Below are positions 20,702 to 31,199 of a DNA stretch of 64,000 nucleotides, one piece after another. Below the pieces are notes generated by a model. It was not told the DNA's origin, searched no databases, and worked only from the letters and a program-made list of their open reading frames with translations. The stretch's first letter is position 1. Every line of letters begins with the position of its first letter. A program made the position numbers and the translations under genes. Source of the DNA: Anaspis maculata (Eukaryota; Arthropoda; Insecta; Coleoptera; Scraptiidae); contig OX421963.1 of the NCBI GenBank assembly GCA_949128115.1, forward strand, positions 1,116,001-1,180,000. The letters run 5' to 3'.

Positions 20702-21871
20702 CAGGGTGATTCATGAGTGACCTTACATAGGCTAATGGGAGATAGAGGACTTTGAGGCCAGTCAGGATCCACTGAAGAAGTTTTATTTTCTCCAATGGTT
20801 ACGAAGATACAGAGTGTTTTGTGTGTTTCGTATGAAAATTTGATAAGCGATATTTCTGAAACGGCCACAGGTATTTTGTTGAAATTCACCAGTAATATTT
20901 CTTTGTTAGAACTCATCCCGAAGTCATACCGGGTAAGTCAAAATCCAGGGCCGGGCTAGAAAAAAGGAGCCCTTTTTTTGTTTCATCAAAAAGTACTTTT
21001 TTAACCGCTTTTCTAAAAAACTGCTATCGGATTCAAAAAGCTAAGGAAAAATGCTTCAAGAATCACTCTTCAATTTAGATGGCACACCTGAACCGTTTCG
21101 ACAATAAAATTAAAAGTTAAATTTGTGGGTGAGTTCCCATTTTCGACCGGACATAATCGACTCATTGTTTGATTGAATTCATCAAAATTCATTTTTTGGC
21201 TTGTCTCTGTTGGATAGAAGAGCTTGGTTGGGAGAAAAATTCCAGAGTCGACCATTTTTTTGATGACAAATCGAAAGTGAAACCAAAATTAGACTCGATA
21301 TGGTCGTCAAAAAAAATCTCCGGCTATGGAATTTTTCTTCCTACCAAGCCCTTCTGTTCCACAGAGACAAGCTAAAAAATAAATTTGAATGAATTCAATC
21401 AAACAATGAGTCGATTATGTCCGGTCAAAAATGGAAACTTACCCATAGATTTCACTCTCAATTTTTATGTCGAAACGGTTTAGGTGTGCCATCTACATTG
21501 AATAGTGATTCTTGAAGTATTTTTTCTTAGCTTTTCGAATCCGATAGCAGTTTCTTAGAAAAGCGGTCAGAAAATATACTTTTTGATCAAATAAAAAAAG
21601 GGGCACATTTTCCCAATCCTGGCCCTGGATTTCGACTCACCCAGTATGGCCTCAGAGTAAGTTCTAGGAGAAAAATATTAGTGGTGAATTTCAAGAAAAT
21701 ATCTCTAGCCGTTACAGAAATATCGCTTATCAAAGTTTCATACGAAGCACACAAAACACCCTGTATCTTCGTAACCAATGGAGGAAACAAAATTTCTTCA
21801 GTGGATCCTGACTCGCCTCGGAGTCCTCTATCTCCCATTAGCCTATGTAAGGTCACTCATGAATCACCCTG
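20702..21871. mobile_element. CAGGGTGATTCATGAG-type TA-flanked palindromic element (outer of a nested pair)
   Basis: The ends CAGGGTGATTCATGAGTGAC and GTCACTCATGAATCACCCTG are flanked by TA (20700-20701, 21872-21873). The outer arms are 20702-20928 and 21645-21871; CTAATGGGAGATAGAGGACT near 20731 is mirrored near 21823. The arms stop flush at the nested element. No ORF with a domain is present. Confidence 0.87.
20929..21644. mobile_element. TA-flanked palindromic element nested at the centre of 20702-21871
   Basis: The ends CCGGGTAAGTCAAAATCCAG and CTGGATTTCGACTCACCCAG lie between TA at 20927-20928 and 21645-21646. The inner arms are ~320 bp, with a centre near 21275: CATAATCGACTCATTGTTTG at 21151 is mirrored near 21400, and AGAGACAAGC near 21362 mirrors GCTTGTCTCT near 21199. 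Confidence 0.82.
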
Positions 21872-21874
21872 TAT

Positions 21875-22635
21875 AATAGGCTTTGAATAGGTATGTAGGT
21901 ACCCACAGAAAATTGGCGTTCCCTCGGGCATTCCCAAGGCAAATGTCAATTTTTCACGGCTGACTGTGATGGAAACAGCCGCTTGAAATTGGCTAGGCAT
22001 ACACCTATTTAGAGCATCAGGACTTTTAAATGAATTTGGAATCGAGGAAGAACAACCCCGAAATTTGTGCCCCGTCGTCCGCTTTTACAAGAGTTTATCA
22101 GATCAAAATATAATATTACCGGCAACGGGAAACGCATTTAATTAAATATTTTCGAGGCACATAATCAAGCGAGGCATCTGAGCCGTGCATGACACCTGCA
22201 ATTAGTGCCGGTTCGGAGCCCCGCTAAACGACGGTCAGACGATCCTCTCTCCTGTAATGACCGACCGGAGACCGGGTCATTATCTGCCATCAAATTTGCT
22301 AAGAAAGATCTTATTTTTCGTAAGTAGATATTAATCAAGTGCCTGTATAACTTTCAAGATCGAAAAGTACACCGAACTAGAGAACTCGATCGCGAGAGAG
22401 TACTTTACTTTTACTTGGGCACATAAAGCGTAATGAGGGATTTTTATGAAGCTCACGGTGGAAAACAGAGAAACAGGCCATCACCTGGTGGAATATGGCG
22501 CGTTCGTGATGTCCGGGCGCTTGATAATTTAATTAAGACGCGCCGACGGTGGGTATAATGTGCAATTTCAGACCATAAAAGTGTCATATTATGACATGCA
22601 ATTTTGAGCACAGAGGATGGATGATGGATTTAATA
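21875..22635. other. Low-repeat island without a recognised gene
   Basis: This ~750-bp stretch has mixed composition, with GC-richer pieces such as GAGCCCCGCTAAACGACGGT near 22216 and AATTAAGACGCGCCGACGG near 22532, and no tandem or inverted structure of its own. No ORF over 60 codons with a domain was seen. It could hold a conserved non-coding element. Confidence 0.35.
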
Positions 22636-22872
22636 TGCATCCTGTTTATACCTATGTAAGTCATTTTTGTTACTAAATATTTAGCGATCTTATCGGTAGG
22701 TATAGATATCTACACGTACCTTACCTAATTACATAAAGGCTGTTCATTTTCAAACTTCCCACACCAGATTTCTCGCCGCCCAATTTTTTTCCAGGAAAAC
22801 GCCAGGACTCCTTCGTCCCCACCTTACCCTACTTCAAATCAAATGGCATTACCACCCACCTTCTGAAACATG
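22636..22872. repeat. Right arm of the inverted repeat paired with 20398-20697
   Basis: This is the reverse complement of the left arm with scattered differences and small gaps. Examples are CATCCTGTTTATACCTATGT, GTTACTAAATATTTAGCGAT, and TTCATTTTCAAACTTCCCAC. Confidence 0.75.
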
Positions 22873-24199
22873 ATAAGCCGTCGTCATGGAATACATTTTG
22901 GACATACGTTTCGAAGTTCACAGCCTGCCCTAATTCATGATTTTAACGAACATACGGTACAATGTTGAAGCTCTGATTTTAAAAGATTGTGAGCATATTC
23001 CAATAAAAAAAATGATAATTTGCTCTTGAAAATTGTGGATTTTCAATTTACGATATTTTCACGTTGAATACATCAATGTTCGAAATTTCGAACAGGATCG
23101 ATAACTGCAACTATTCCACGCATTTACATCAGGCATTCGACATAATGATCATTTCTTGAATACTATAAAATCGAGTTGGTTTGACGTTCGGTGTAAGCCA
23201 GCTTGAAACTGAAAAATGTGGCTATACCCGTGGAAAACCTGCTGTTGTTATGTTATTGTTATTTTAATGAAGAGTGTTCTTCGGAAGCTAGAGAATTGTT
23301 TTGGCTACAAGAAGAAGCCTTGAAAGATGAAATGAAAGCGATATTACAGCTACAATATATTTTTTTCTAAGAGCGCGGAGATATTTTTGAGTGACATTTA
23401 GGACTTCATCATTTTTTTAGATAAATTATTTTTTTCACCTTGTGACCACTTACGTCGCGTTTATGATATGATGGTCTCATGCAGGAAAGTCCATATAACC
23501 CATCCAATCTCAAATCCAAATGATTTATGCAATAAACGCAAAAATGACCCAAATTGAAAAACCGGCTTTATTTTGGTCCCAAAATTACGTTTTTCTGCCA
23601 AAAATTGCTCAAATTTTTTTTTATCAAAATTTAAATGTCATAATCGGATTTGCAAGGTCAGATTCAGTGAGAAACGATACCCAACATGCCAGAGTATTGC
23701 CTCAATGTAGATGAAAACCAAATTTCTTGCATATACCACCAATTGCCCTCCTCCCGAACTCCCCTCACGAAGAACATTGACATCTAGTTTGTCATCAAGT
23801 TTCACTTATACCCCAATGTATCCAAATATAATAAATTTGAAGCCACTGACTAGATTTTTTTTGTCCTAGGATTTTTTTAATGAAAATTTCGCCCCCGCCC
23901 CCCTTAAAAATTAAGACGCACACGGAGGAAAGTTGAAGACTTCTAGTATGTTGTTTAGTAAGGTTAAGTGAGTACGATACCGTGAAGATTGCACGTGGAT
24001 TAATTTGTTCCATGTTAAATTAATGCTAAAAAGCCTGGGCTACTATGCGAAAAATATGAAAATGCATGTGTTCCACAAAACGTGTAGTTCGTTATTGCCA
24101 ATAAAAAACAAGCGAATACGCCTCATGGGCATGAGGCTCAGTAGCGCACTTCCTTTTTGGAGGATTAGTAAACGCAAGATGTTAAGTAATTAGGGTTCT
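22873..24199. other. Gene-free stretch
   Basis: No complete element or gene is recognised in ~1.3 kb. Short ORFs (23520-23714, 24005-24193) have no domain. A CAGTAGCGCACTTCC motif near 24138 resembles the GCGCA(T/C)TT edge of the (GTCT)n repeat family. Confidence 0.4.
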
Positions 24200-24800
24200 A
24201 CCGTCTTGGGCAAAAAATTCCAATATGGCGGCCAAAATATCAACAGAATCATGAAATTCGGCTTGAAAATCAGAATGATCGTACTAGACAAGGGTAAGTT
24301 CCAAGTTTCATGAAAATCGTTCTACTAATAAGAGATTTCAATATGGCGGCCAAGATGGCGACAGAATTATGAAACTCAGCTTGAAAATAGGAATGATCGT
24401 ACGAGACAAGCGTAACTCTCAAGTTTTATTAAAATCCTTCCACTTATAAGAGATTTCAATATGGCGGCCAAGATGCTGGGGCAATCATGAAATTTGGCTT
24501 GAAAATAAGAATGATCGTACTAGACAAAAGTAAGTTTCAAGTTTCATGACAATCGTTCCACCAATAAGAAATTTCAATATGGCAGCCAAGATGGCGGCCG
24601 AATTATGAAAGCCAATCTGGATAACAAAAATAGTGCCCATTGGCCACCCTTGGGGACATCAGTTATTAATCGGAAAAAAGTTCCAAGACTCTTGTTTCAA
24701 TTCTCGAGAAGGAGTACAGCGTCTTAATTTCTGCACGGACTCGGACAGACAGACAGACAGACAGACAAACCGGCCACATAAGCGTCATTCTGTTACTTAT
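24200..24800 (-). mobile_element. Dispersed (GTCT)n/GCCGCCATATTG repeat, copy 2
   Basis: This copy is reversed relative to copy 1. Roughly four ~120-bp units come first (24215-24610, with CAATATGGCGGCCAAGATGG and GAATGATCGTACTAGACAAG), then GCCCATTGGCCACCCTTGGG, then AGAAGGAGTACAGCGTCTTA, then (GACA)n at 24747-24768 and CAAACCGGCCACATAAGCGT. The order is the mirror of copy 1, showing it is one family with a fixed internal layout. Confidence 0.7.
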
Positions 24801-24959
24801 ATGAAAAAATGTTCTCCAACTGGTTTCGACCTCCTGAACACGATTATCGGGTTCAGTTTTGAATTGGAACATTTCTTTTTTATCGAAAAACCGAAAAAAT
24901 GGTAGCCTGTCCCATGATTTTTAGTGATACCTACCTACTTTTTTTTGTTATTGAGCGAA

Positions 24960-25912
24960 CATGTTTCGTAATTTGAGTGCCTTTAGGTACCTAGTATTGG
25001 CTATTTCAAAATGGTCAATTACTATTTCGGCACGTCTGATTTTAAATTTGTAGGGTCGTGTAATTATGCGCCGAGCCGTGGCTTTGCGGTCGTTTTCAAA
25101 AATTGATAACAATTGACCCGACGGTCGGATCGAAGTGGGGTTTTTGTCAAAAGAAAGTTCAAATTGTTCTCTAAATATAATGCCGTACATGCAGTGATGT
25201 ATTCCATTAAGAAATTGTAGTTGTCCGCATATCGCAACTTTCTACATCTTACCGCGAATGCCAGCACTTGATCGGCGAAGCCGCCCTACACCAAAATGTT
25301 ATTCTTGTAATTGTTCATGATTATTTCGGCAAAATTCTTCTTAATTCGCGTACCAAGGCCATAAGCTACCCATTCGAGTTGAAATATTTTCTGTATTGAA
25401 TTTCGTTTTGTTCGGAGGAAAGGATATCAAGCACCAGCAAGCAACGAATAAATAATTTGCGGCCGAGCCGTAGTTTTGGAGTCATTTTCAAAAATTAATA
25501 ACTATTGGCCTGCACCTCGCACCGATGTGAAATTTTCATTAAAATGAAGTTCAAATCATCCTCTGAATATAACTCCGCATATGTATTATGGTAAAATGAT
25601 AATATCGGGTACTTCCTCGCATGTGATAACTTTCGAGATCAGGCCGGCTTCTGAAATGCAGCATTCAACGGCGATGCCGCGTCACACTAAATTGTTATTA
25701 TTGTCATTGTTTATTATTATTTCGTCGAGATTTTTCTTGGTTCGGGATACAAGGTCATGAGCTACCCAATAGAGTAAAAATTTTTCGCAAAAACCTTTTC
25801 GTCTAGGACTAGATGCTGTGACGGACGGACGGACGGACGGACGGTCGGACGGACGGACGGACAAAGCGAGGACAAAAGCACCTTCCCGTTTGGAGAAGTG
25901 CGCTAAAAAACA
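24960..25912 (-). mobile_element. Variant of the same family: two ~385-bp tandem units plus (GGAC)n
   Basis: Two diverged units start near 25060 and 25445. Both contain GCCGAGCCGT, TTTTCAAAAATT(G/A)ATAAC, AAAGTTCAAAT-like, GGCGA(A/T)GCCGC and TACCAAGGCCATAAGCTACC-like segments. They are followed by a (GGAC)n tract at 25818-25861 and then GAGAAGTGCGCTAAAAAAC, which matches the TTTTTAGCGCA edge of the other copies. The body differs from the GCCGCCATATTG units, so this may be a subfamily. No protein is encoded. Confidence 0.55.
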
Positions 25913-26009
25913 CCAATATGAATTGTGAAGCGAATAAAGCAATTACACGCGTCAACTACTTACTTTTTGCGACTTTCTTCTCGTTTCGTGTGACTCATTC
26001 CTTCTTTTC

Positions 26010-26275
26010 AATGTTTTTTTCACGATTATTTGCGATTTTTAGCCCTGTTTCTTGTATTACGACGCGTTCTTTTCTAGTTTCTCCCCGCCCAACATCCCTA
26101 TTTCACTCTTCTGTCCCGTTGGTAGCATTTAAAAGCGTATTGCCAGGAAAACAATGTCTTTCAGTGTTTTTTTCACGATTTCTTGCGATATTTCGCCCTG
26201 AGTTTGGTTTCACGACGCGTTATTTCCAGCTTCTCTCAGCCCAACACCCCTATTTTGCTCCCGGGTCCCGTGGGT
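26010..26275. repeat. Tandem duplication, two ~150-bp units
   Basis: TTTTTTTCACGATTATTTGC at ~26024 recurs as TTTTTTTCACGATTTCTTGC at ~26168. In each, ACGACGCGTT and a CCCAACA(T/C)CCCTATTT segment follow. The 148-codon plus-strand ORF 25918-26364 spans both units and repeats ACGTT-type peptide pieces; no domain is visible, so it is not called a gene. Confidence 0.65.
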
Positions 26276-27043
26276 GTGTTTATTTTTCGTTCGGTATCAT
26301 TTCCATTTCGTTCGGGAGGTTACATATCCGCCCGGCGCCAAAAATACACTGCGTAGTTTTTTAACTTTCATGTAATTTTTTTTCGAAACTTTGTGGAGTT
26401 CCGGCAAAATTTCATTGGAGAAACTTTCTTGGCCATTGTTTGTAGTCCATTCCTAGTTTTGGAATGATCGAAATCGATTGAGGTAGGTACCCTTTATGAC
26501 ACAGTCACCATTTTTGGCGAATAACGGAGTAATTTCAATTGAAAGTTTGTTTTTTCCCAATCCTGAACTCTCAATTTTAGCTTTCTATTACTCACCTACG
26601 GAGCTCACCCGCCGCCACTGGATTTTGAAACGTCAAGGCCAAGACCTCAGCCACAGTGACACTATACTACTGGGAGATGACTTGGTCCAAAGCGACTCCC
26701 AATCCTGATCCGTGGTCTGAAAAGGAGAAGCACAAAACTTGAGGTGAAACAACCCATCGAGCGGTGATGGTCCAAAAAGAACGAGAAAATTTGAGTTTGA
26801 GTCTAAACAACCAAATCAAGCCCTCACCTGTGCCCTCACCCATCAGTACCGTCATTCATCTGTCATCCGCACGTTTCTGACGTAGAGCAGTGACGTACTA
26901 ACCTTGAATTAAATTTGAAGTGAAATCCGAGGTGAAATCTGATGATTATTGACTTTTTTCGTATAGGTACTATCCATACTTCTAGTTGGAAGAACTTTGC
27001 TCCAATATAGGAATATATAGGAATATATCTTCCTATATATATA
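26276..27043. other. Gene-free stretch
   Basis: No coding or repeat structure is recognised apart from short GGTAGGTACC-type motifs (26482) and the ATATAGGAATATATCTTCC tract just before the next element. Confidence 0.4.
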
Positions 27044-28825
27044 CAGGGTGGTGAAAATTTCGATGCTCACCATTGGTATCTTGGAAACGGTAAGAGATAA
27101 GAGGTCGGTTGAATTAGAAAAAAGTTGCGCATTTTTGTGGCAATTGAGAATCTGAAAAGAAACTTTGAATATTTTGATTGGTTTACGATTTATCAAGAAA
27201 AAACTTAAAATTTTGATTTCAGAAATTATTTTTTATCTTCCCAACCATTCAAGCTATTCATTCCAATCAAACTCGGTAGTTTTATGTTTTTGATCACTTC
27301 GAGTCGATCAACGTTGACAGAAATTTTCCAGGCCTTCTAGATGTCAAATTATGATAGTCAACTTTTGTTTTTCTTATGGCCGCCATATTGGATTTTTGCA
27401 CTAATAGATAGAGAGAAAAATCAGCTCTCCGAATTAGTAACCAACATGTTCTTTTTATGACATTTTTAGCGTCAAATTGTGAAATTTTCGTAAATTATTG
27501 ACAAAATCGGGAATGCTTTGAAAAACAATTGAAATATTATCAATAAGTAGCAACAACAAGAAAAAAAGACAGATTGTCTTCAATTGATGTATCTAAGGGC
27601 TCGATACCAAGTAGCAGGCGCAAAGTTTGGGACGGTGTAACTCGCCAAATGCAGCGCGGTCTGATTGGTTGGTATCCGCCGTTGCTATGGTAACGGCACT
27701 TACGGCGGTAATAAAGGGCAGTAGTGATACTATAGCGCAATAGATAGTAATATTTAGTTCAGCAGTAAGAATTTACAGTTTGTGACAATGAATATGGTTA
27801 CAGTACAGTAGGTAGTTGCGCTTTAAAGCTGCTGAGCTCCTAAAAGGTGTTTGAATGCTTTTTTATCAGGTCCCCAGGTAGGTAGGATTCACCAGGTAGT
27901 CGCAAATACTTTTACCAATAAAAATAATTCCAATATGAAATTAAAAAAAAAGTTTTAGCCTGTGACCCCCCCTCCCCCTCTACGTCACAGAGAGGCCTCC
28001 AAATCACATCAGCGACCCAACTTTTAGAACCCCAGTCCGCCCCTGTATCGAGCCGTAACTTCTTAATCGTGTTTTGTGCTTGTTTGTACCGAGAGTTCAT
28101 AAATTAAATGAGTCAAGGGTGCCTGTGAATTCAAAAACGTCAGTCGAAACTAGGGTAATCCTTACTCCTTCTCTAATAAATTTGTCAAACTTTAACAAGA
28201 ACAGACAGACGTCTTTGAACTCACAGACACCATTGACCCATTCAATTTATGAACTACCGGTACAAACAAGCACAAAACACCATTAAGAAGTTAAATAAGT
28301 ACGTCAATTGCACACCATCTGTCACTTTTTTGTTGTTGCTATTGATAATATTTCAATTGTTTTTCAAAGCATTCCCGATTTTGTCAATAATTCACGAAAA
28401 TTTAAAAATTTGACGCTAAAGATGTCATAAAAAAAACATGTTGGTTACTAATTCGGAAAGCTAATTTATTAGAGCAAAACTCCAATATGGCGGCCATGAG
28501 AAAAACAAAAGTTGACCATCATAATTTGACATCTAGAAGGCCTGGAAAATTTCTGTCAACGTTGATCGACTCGGAGTGATCAAAAACATAAAACTACCAA
28601 GTTTGATTGAAATAGCTTGAATGGTTGGAAAGATAAAAAATATTATCCGAAATCAAAATTTTCAGTTTTTTCGTGATAAATCGTAAACCAATCAGAATAT
28701 TCAAAGTTTCTTTTCAGATTCTCAATCGCCACATAAATTCGCAACTTTTTTCTAATTTAACCGACCTCGTATCTCTTACCGTTTCCAAGATACCAATGGT
28801 GAGCATCGAAATTTTCACCACCCTG
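27044..28825. mobile_element. 1.78-kb TA-flanked palindromic element (CAGGGTGGTGAAAATTTC termini)
   Basis: The ends CAGGGTGGTGAAAATTTCGA and TCGAAATTTTCACCACCCTG are flanked by TA (27042-27043, 28826-28827). The inverted arms run ~555 bp: 27044 to ~27598 and ~28295-28825. The symmetry resumes beyond a small inserted hairpin (28058-28291), since GGGCTCGATACC at 27598 is mirrored at ~28045. A relative with the same end sequence lies at 60220-61004. No transposase is found. The 114-codon ORF near 28673 is a chance reading of the arm. Confidence 0.87.
28058..28291. mobile_element. 234-bp TA-flanked hairpin element inserted in the right arm of 27044-28825
   Basis: The ends ACTTCTTAATCGTGTTTTGT and ACAAAACACCATTAAGAAGT are inverted, with TA on both sides (28056-28057, 28292-28293). 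The arms are ~80 bp and a central ~70 bp is unpaired. Confidence 0.75.
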
Positions 28826-28849
28826 TATAGGAAGATATTTATTTGTAAT

Positions 28850-29004
28850 TGCGCCTTTGTTTTTGTCAATTGTTACTTTATTCTGTCGATTACCACTTTT
28901 TCCGGACAATTGCCAATTCTTTCCGTAATAATTGACACTTTTTTTTCTGGCAATTACGGCTTCTTTTCTCAATTGACACTTTTTTCTGTAAATTGCGATT
29001 TTTT
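28850..29004. repeat. Short degenerate array, AATTGaCACTTTTT-type unit
   Basis: Variants such as CAATTGTTACTTTATTCTGT, GATTACCACTTTTTCCGG, AATAATTGACACTTTTTTTT and CTCAATTGACACTTTTTTCT repeat about every 30 bp. Confidence 0.55.
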
Positions 29005-29303
29005 TAGCGCATTTTGATAGAAAATGATGTTTATATGGCCGGTTTGCTCGTCTGTCTGTCCGTTCGTCTATCTGTCTGTTCGTCCGTCTGTCTGTCTGTC
29101 CGCGTAGAAGTTGAAAAGTTGTACTCCTTCTCGGGAAATGCAGCTAAAGCCTTAGGACTTTTTCTAGCTTAGGTCCTCAAGGGTGGCCATTGGGCAGACT
29201 GGATTTCATAGTGACGGTGCCATCTTGGTCGCCATATTGAAATTTCCGAGGAAATTTCTTATCAGAGGAACGATTTTCCTGCAGCATGGAACTTACTCTT
29301 ATC

Positions 29304-30250
29304 TAAGGTGACCAGATTTCTCAGTGAAAAAATCGGAACATGTTTTTTTTTTCTTTTTAAAGGGGCGTACCTTTTATTTGCTGATTTAGAACTTCCAGGC
29401 ACCTACCTATATCCCATACACTTTCTAAGTAAAATTACTTTTTGGAGCAAAAATAAAGCGACAAGCTGGGGCGCTACGACTACGGCTGATGGAACCTACT
29501 AAGTTTGGGAGCGAAACTATCAGCGGGCATCGGCCGTATTCTGCCAGCGTTCCAGCTTGTCACTTTATTTTAGCTCCAAAAAGTCATTCTACTGAAAATA
29601 GAAAGTGTATGGGATATACCATCTATTCCTCATTTTTTCGCGTCTGTTCCTTGTTGGATAGACCGATATTTGGGGATTTTTTTTGAAACCGAGTCTGAAA
29701 CTTAGTTTTTCTGATCATTTTTCTGTAAAAAAAAAACAGCAGGAGGGCGGGTAAGTCCTGTCCCTTATTTGCCCCCTTCTCAACCAACAGTGTTCATAAT
29801 AATCCCAATAATAATGAAATAATGTTGTTAATAAAAATATGCTTTTTTGAAACAACATGTACCGTATGATCAAAAACTTTCTTACTCAAGGAAGGCTGTG
29901 GTCCTGGTCATTGGCGGGAAAACGAGGCTGATTTTGGCCAGGCCACAGCCTCCCTTGAGTAAGACAGAGACAGTCGAGACCTCGGTCGAGACCCACTTGC
30001 ATAGCGTGGGTGCCAATCGAAGTAAATTCAATATTGTAAATAAACTACAATCTACATGAATTTCAACCAAATTTACCGAAAATATAGAATAGGTGAAAAA
30101 AAATTGAAATGTTCGTTGCTCAAATCGGAAATCGGAGCATTTACGGAACAGTTACTAAAATCGGAACATTTACGGAACAGAAAGTCCAATCGGAAAGTGT
30201 CTCCCGAAAACGGTACAGTTCCGATCAAATCGGAACGTCTGGTCACCTTA
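29304..30250. mobile_element. Non-autonomous hAT transposon with 8-bp target duplication
   Basis: The terminal inverted repeats TAAGGTGACCAGA (29304) and TCTGGTCACCTTA (ending 30250) are 13-bp perfect. The flanking 8-mers are both CTCTTATC (29296-29303 and 30251-30258). An 8-bp duplication with a TA(A/G)GGTG start is diagnostic of the hAT superfamily. The 947-bp interior has no transposase. Inside are an inverted repeat (about 29411-29621, ATCCCATACACTTTCTA against AGAAAGTGTATGGGAT) and a hairpin at 29882-29966. The element split a copy of the (GTCT)n family, so it is younger than that copy. Confidence 0.92.
29882..29966. repeat. 85-bp hairpin inside the hAT element
   Basis: CTTACTCAAGGAAGGCTGTG near 29880 is inverted as CACAGCCTCCCTTGAGTAAG ending near 29966, with a ~40-bp partly paired loop. 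The length resembles a pre-microRNA, but its position in a transposon makes a small-RNA role only speculative. Confidence 0.6.
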
Positions 30251-30375
30251 CTCTTATCTCACTTGAATATTCTTACTTTCAAGCTTAGTTTTATGATTAA
30301 GCCGCCACTTGGCCGCCATATTGAAATTTCTTATTATTGGAACGATGATTATTGTCATGAAACGTGAAACGTAGT

Positions 30376-30749
30376 AGGGAGGTACTCAGCGGCGGACGGC
30401 GCCAGCATTTCTTGAACGGGTGGGCACAAAAAGGCAAATTATTCAGGGAGGTGGGCCCTCATCTAGTTATATGTTTAACCTTAGTAATATCTAGGACAGT
30501 GATGTAAAATACCCGGGTTTTTATATTTAAGGGTAAATACCCGGTATTTACCCAAAATCGGATCTCTAATAGGGTATCTATTTCCATTAATTGTTATTAA
30601 CAATTGGAGACACAACAACAAACAATTATGATTTTTTGCCCACAGCAGCAAAACATTAATAAATGCTTTGGAGGTTATGTTTATAAAGCCTTGGAACTTT
30701 TATTTAACCTTTAACCGTCAACACTGTCAACCGAGCTGTCAACAGTGTC
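30376..30749. other. Gene-free stretch
   Basis: No gene is seen. There are TACCCGG repeats near 30510-30550 and GTCAAC-type short repeats (TGTCAACCGAGCTGTCAACA near 30724). Confidence 0.4.
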
Positions 30750-30945
30750 AACTTTTCCGACAACCCTTGGGGACATCGGCTATCTATCAAAAACAGTTCT
30801 AAGGCTCTAGCTTCATTCCTCGAGGAGGAGTACCACTTCTTTATTTCTACATGAACAGACAGACGGACAGACAGATAGACGGACGGACAGACAGTCAAAC
30901 CGGCCATATCAACGTCATTTTCTATCGAAATGTGCTAAAAAGTCA
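30750..30945 (-). mobile_element. Dispersed (GTCT)n repeat, copy 5 (short)
   Basis: CCCTTGGGGACATCGGCTAT, then CTCGAGGAGGAGTACCACTT, a (GACA/GACG)n tract (30854-30894), CAAACCGGCCATAT and GAAATGTGCTAAAAAG. This is the terminal part of the family in reverse orientation, without the GCCGCCATATTG units. Confidence 0.7.
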
Positions 30946-31199
30946 CAATAGGGTCCTTGCACGATTTTTTTTATTGCCTCCAATGATGCTTTCGTAGCCA
31001 AATAGCACCACAAACTGAACGGTTTTTCAAAAATCTTAATATACTATTATTTCATTTGGTAAAATCGTGAATTTACAAATCGAATGAAATCGAAATTTCA
31101 TGATGCACCTAAAAGGTTTTTGCATCGGAGGTCGAAATTCCGAGATAGAGAAGTCGAAGTTTTCCGTGTTGGATTTTTTTGTGTGTTCCGTTTGTGTTT
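30946..31199. other. Gene-free spacer
   Basis: No gene or element is seen; it grades into the AAGTCGAAATTT array. Confidence 0.4.

Larger units (their letters stand above)
29005..30375 (+). mobile_element. Dispersed (GTCT)n/GCCGCCATATTG repeat, copy 4, split by a hAT element
   Basis: It begins TTAGCGCATTTTGATAGAAA, then GGCCGGTTTG, a (GTCT/GTCC)n tract (29048-29101), GTACTCCTTCTCGGGAAAT, GTGGCCATTGGGCAG and GCCATATTGAAATTT. The continuation (TATTCTTACTTTCAAGC, GCCGCCATATTGAAATTTCT) lies beyond the inserted element, at 30259-30375. Confidence 0.7.

Noticed and set aside
25918..26364. 148-codon ORF as a gene
   Set aside because: It spans a tandem duplication and repeats the same peptide pieces; no domain is visible.
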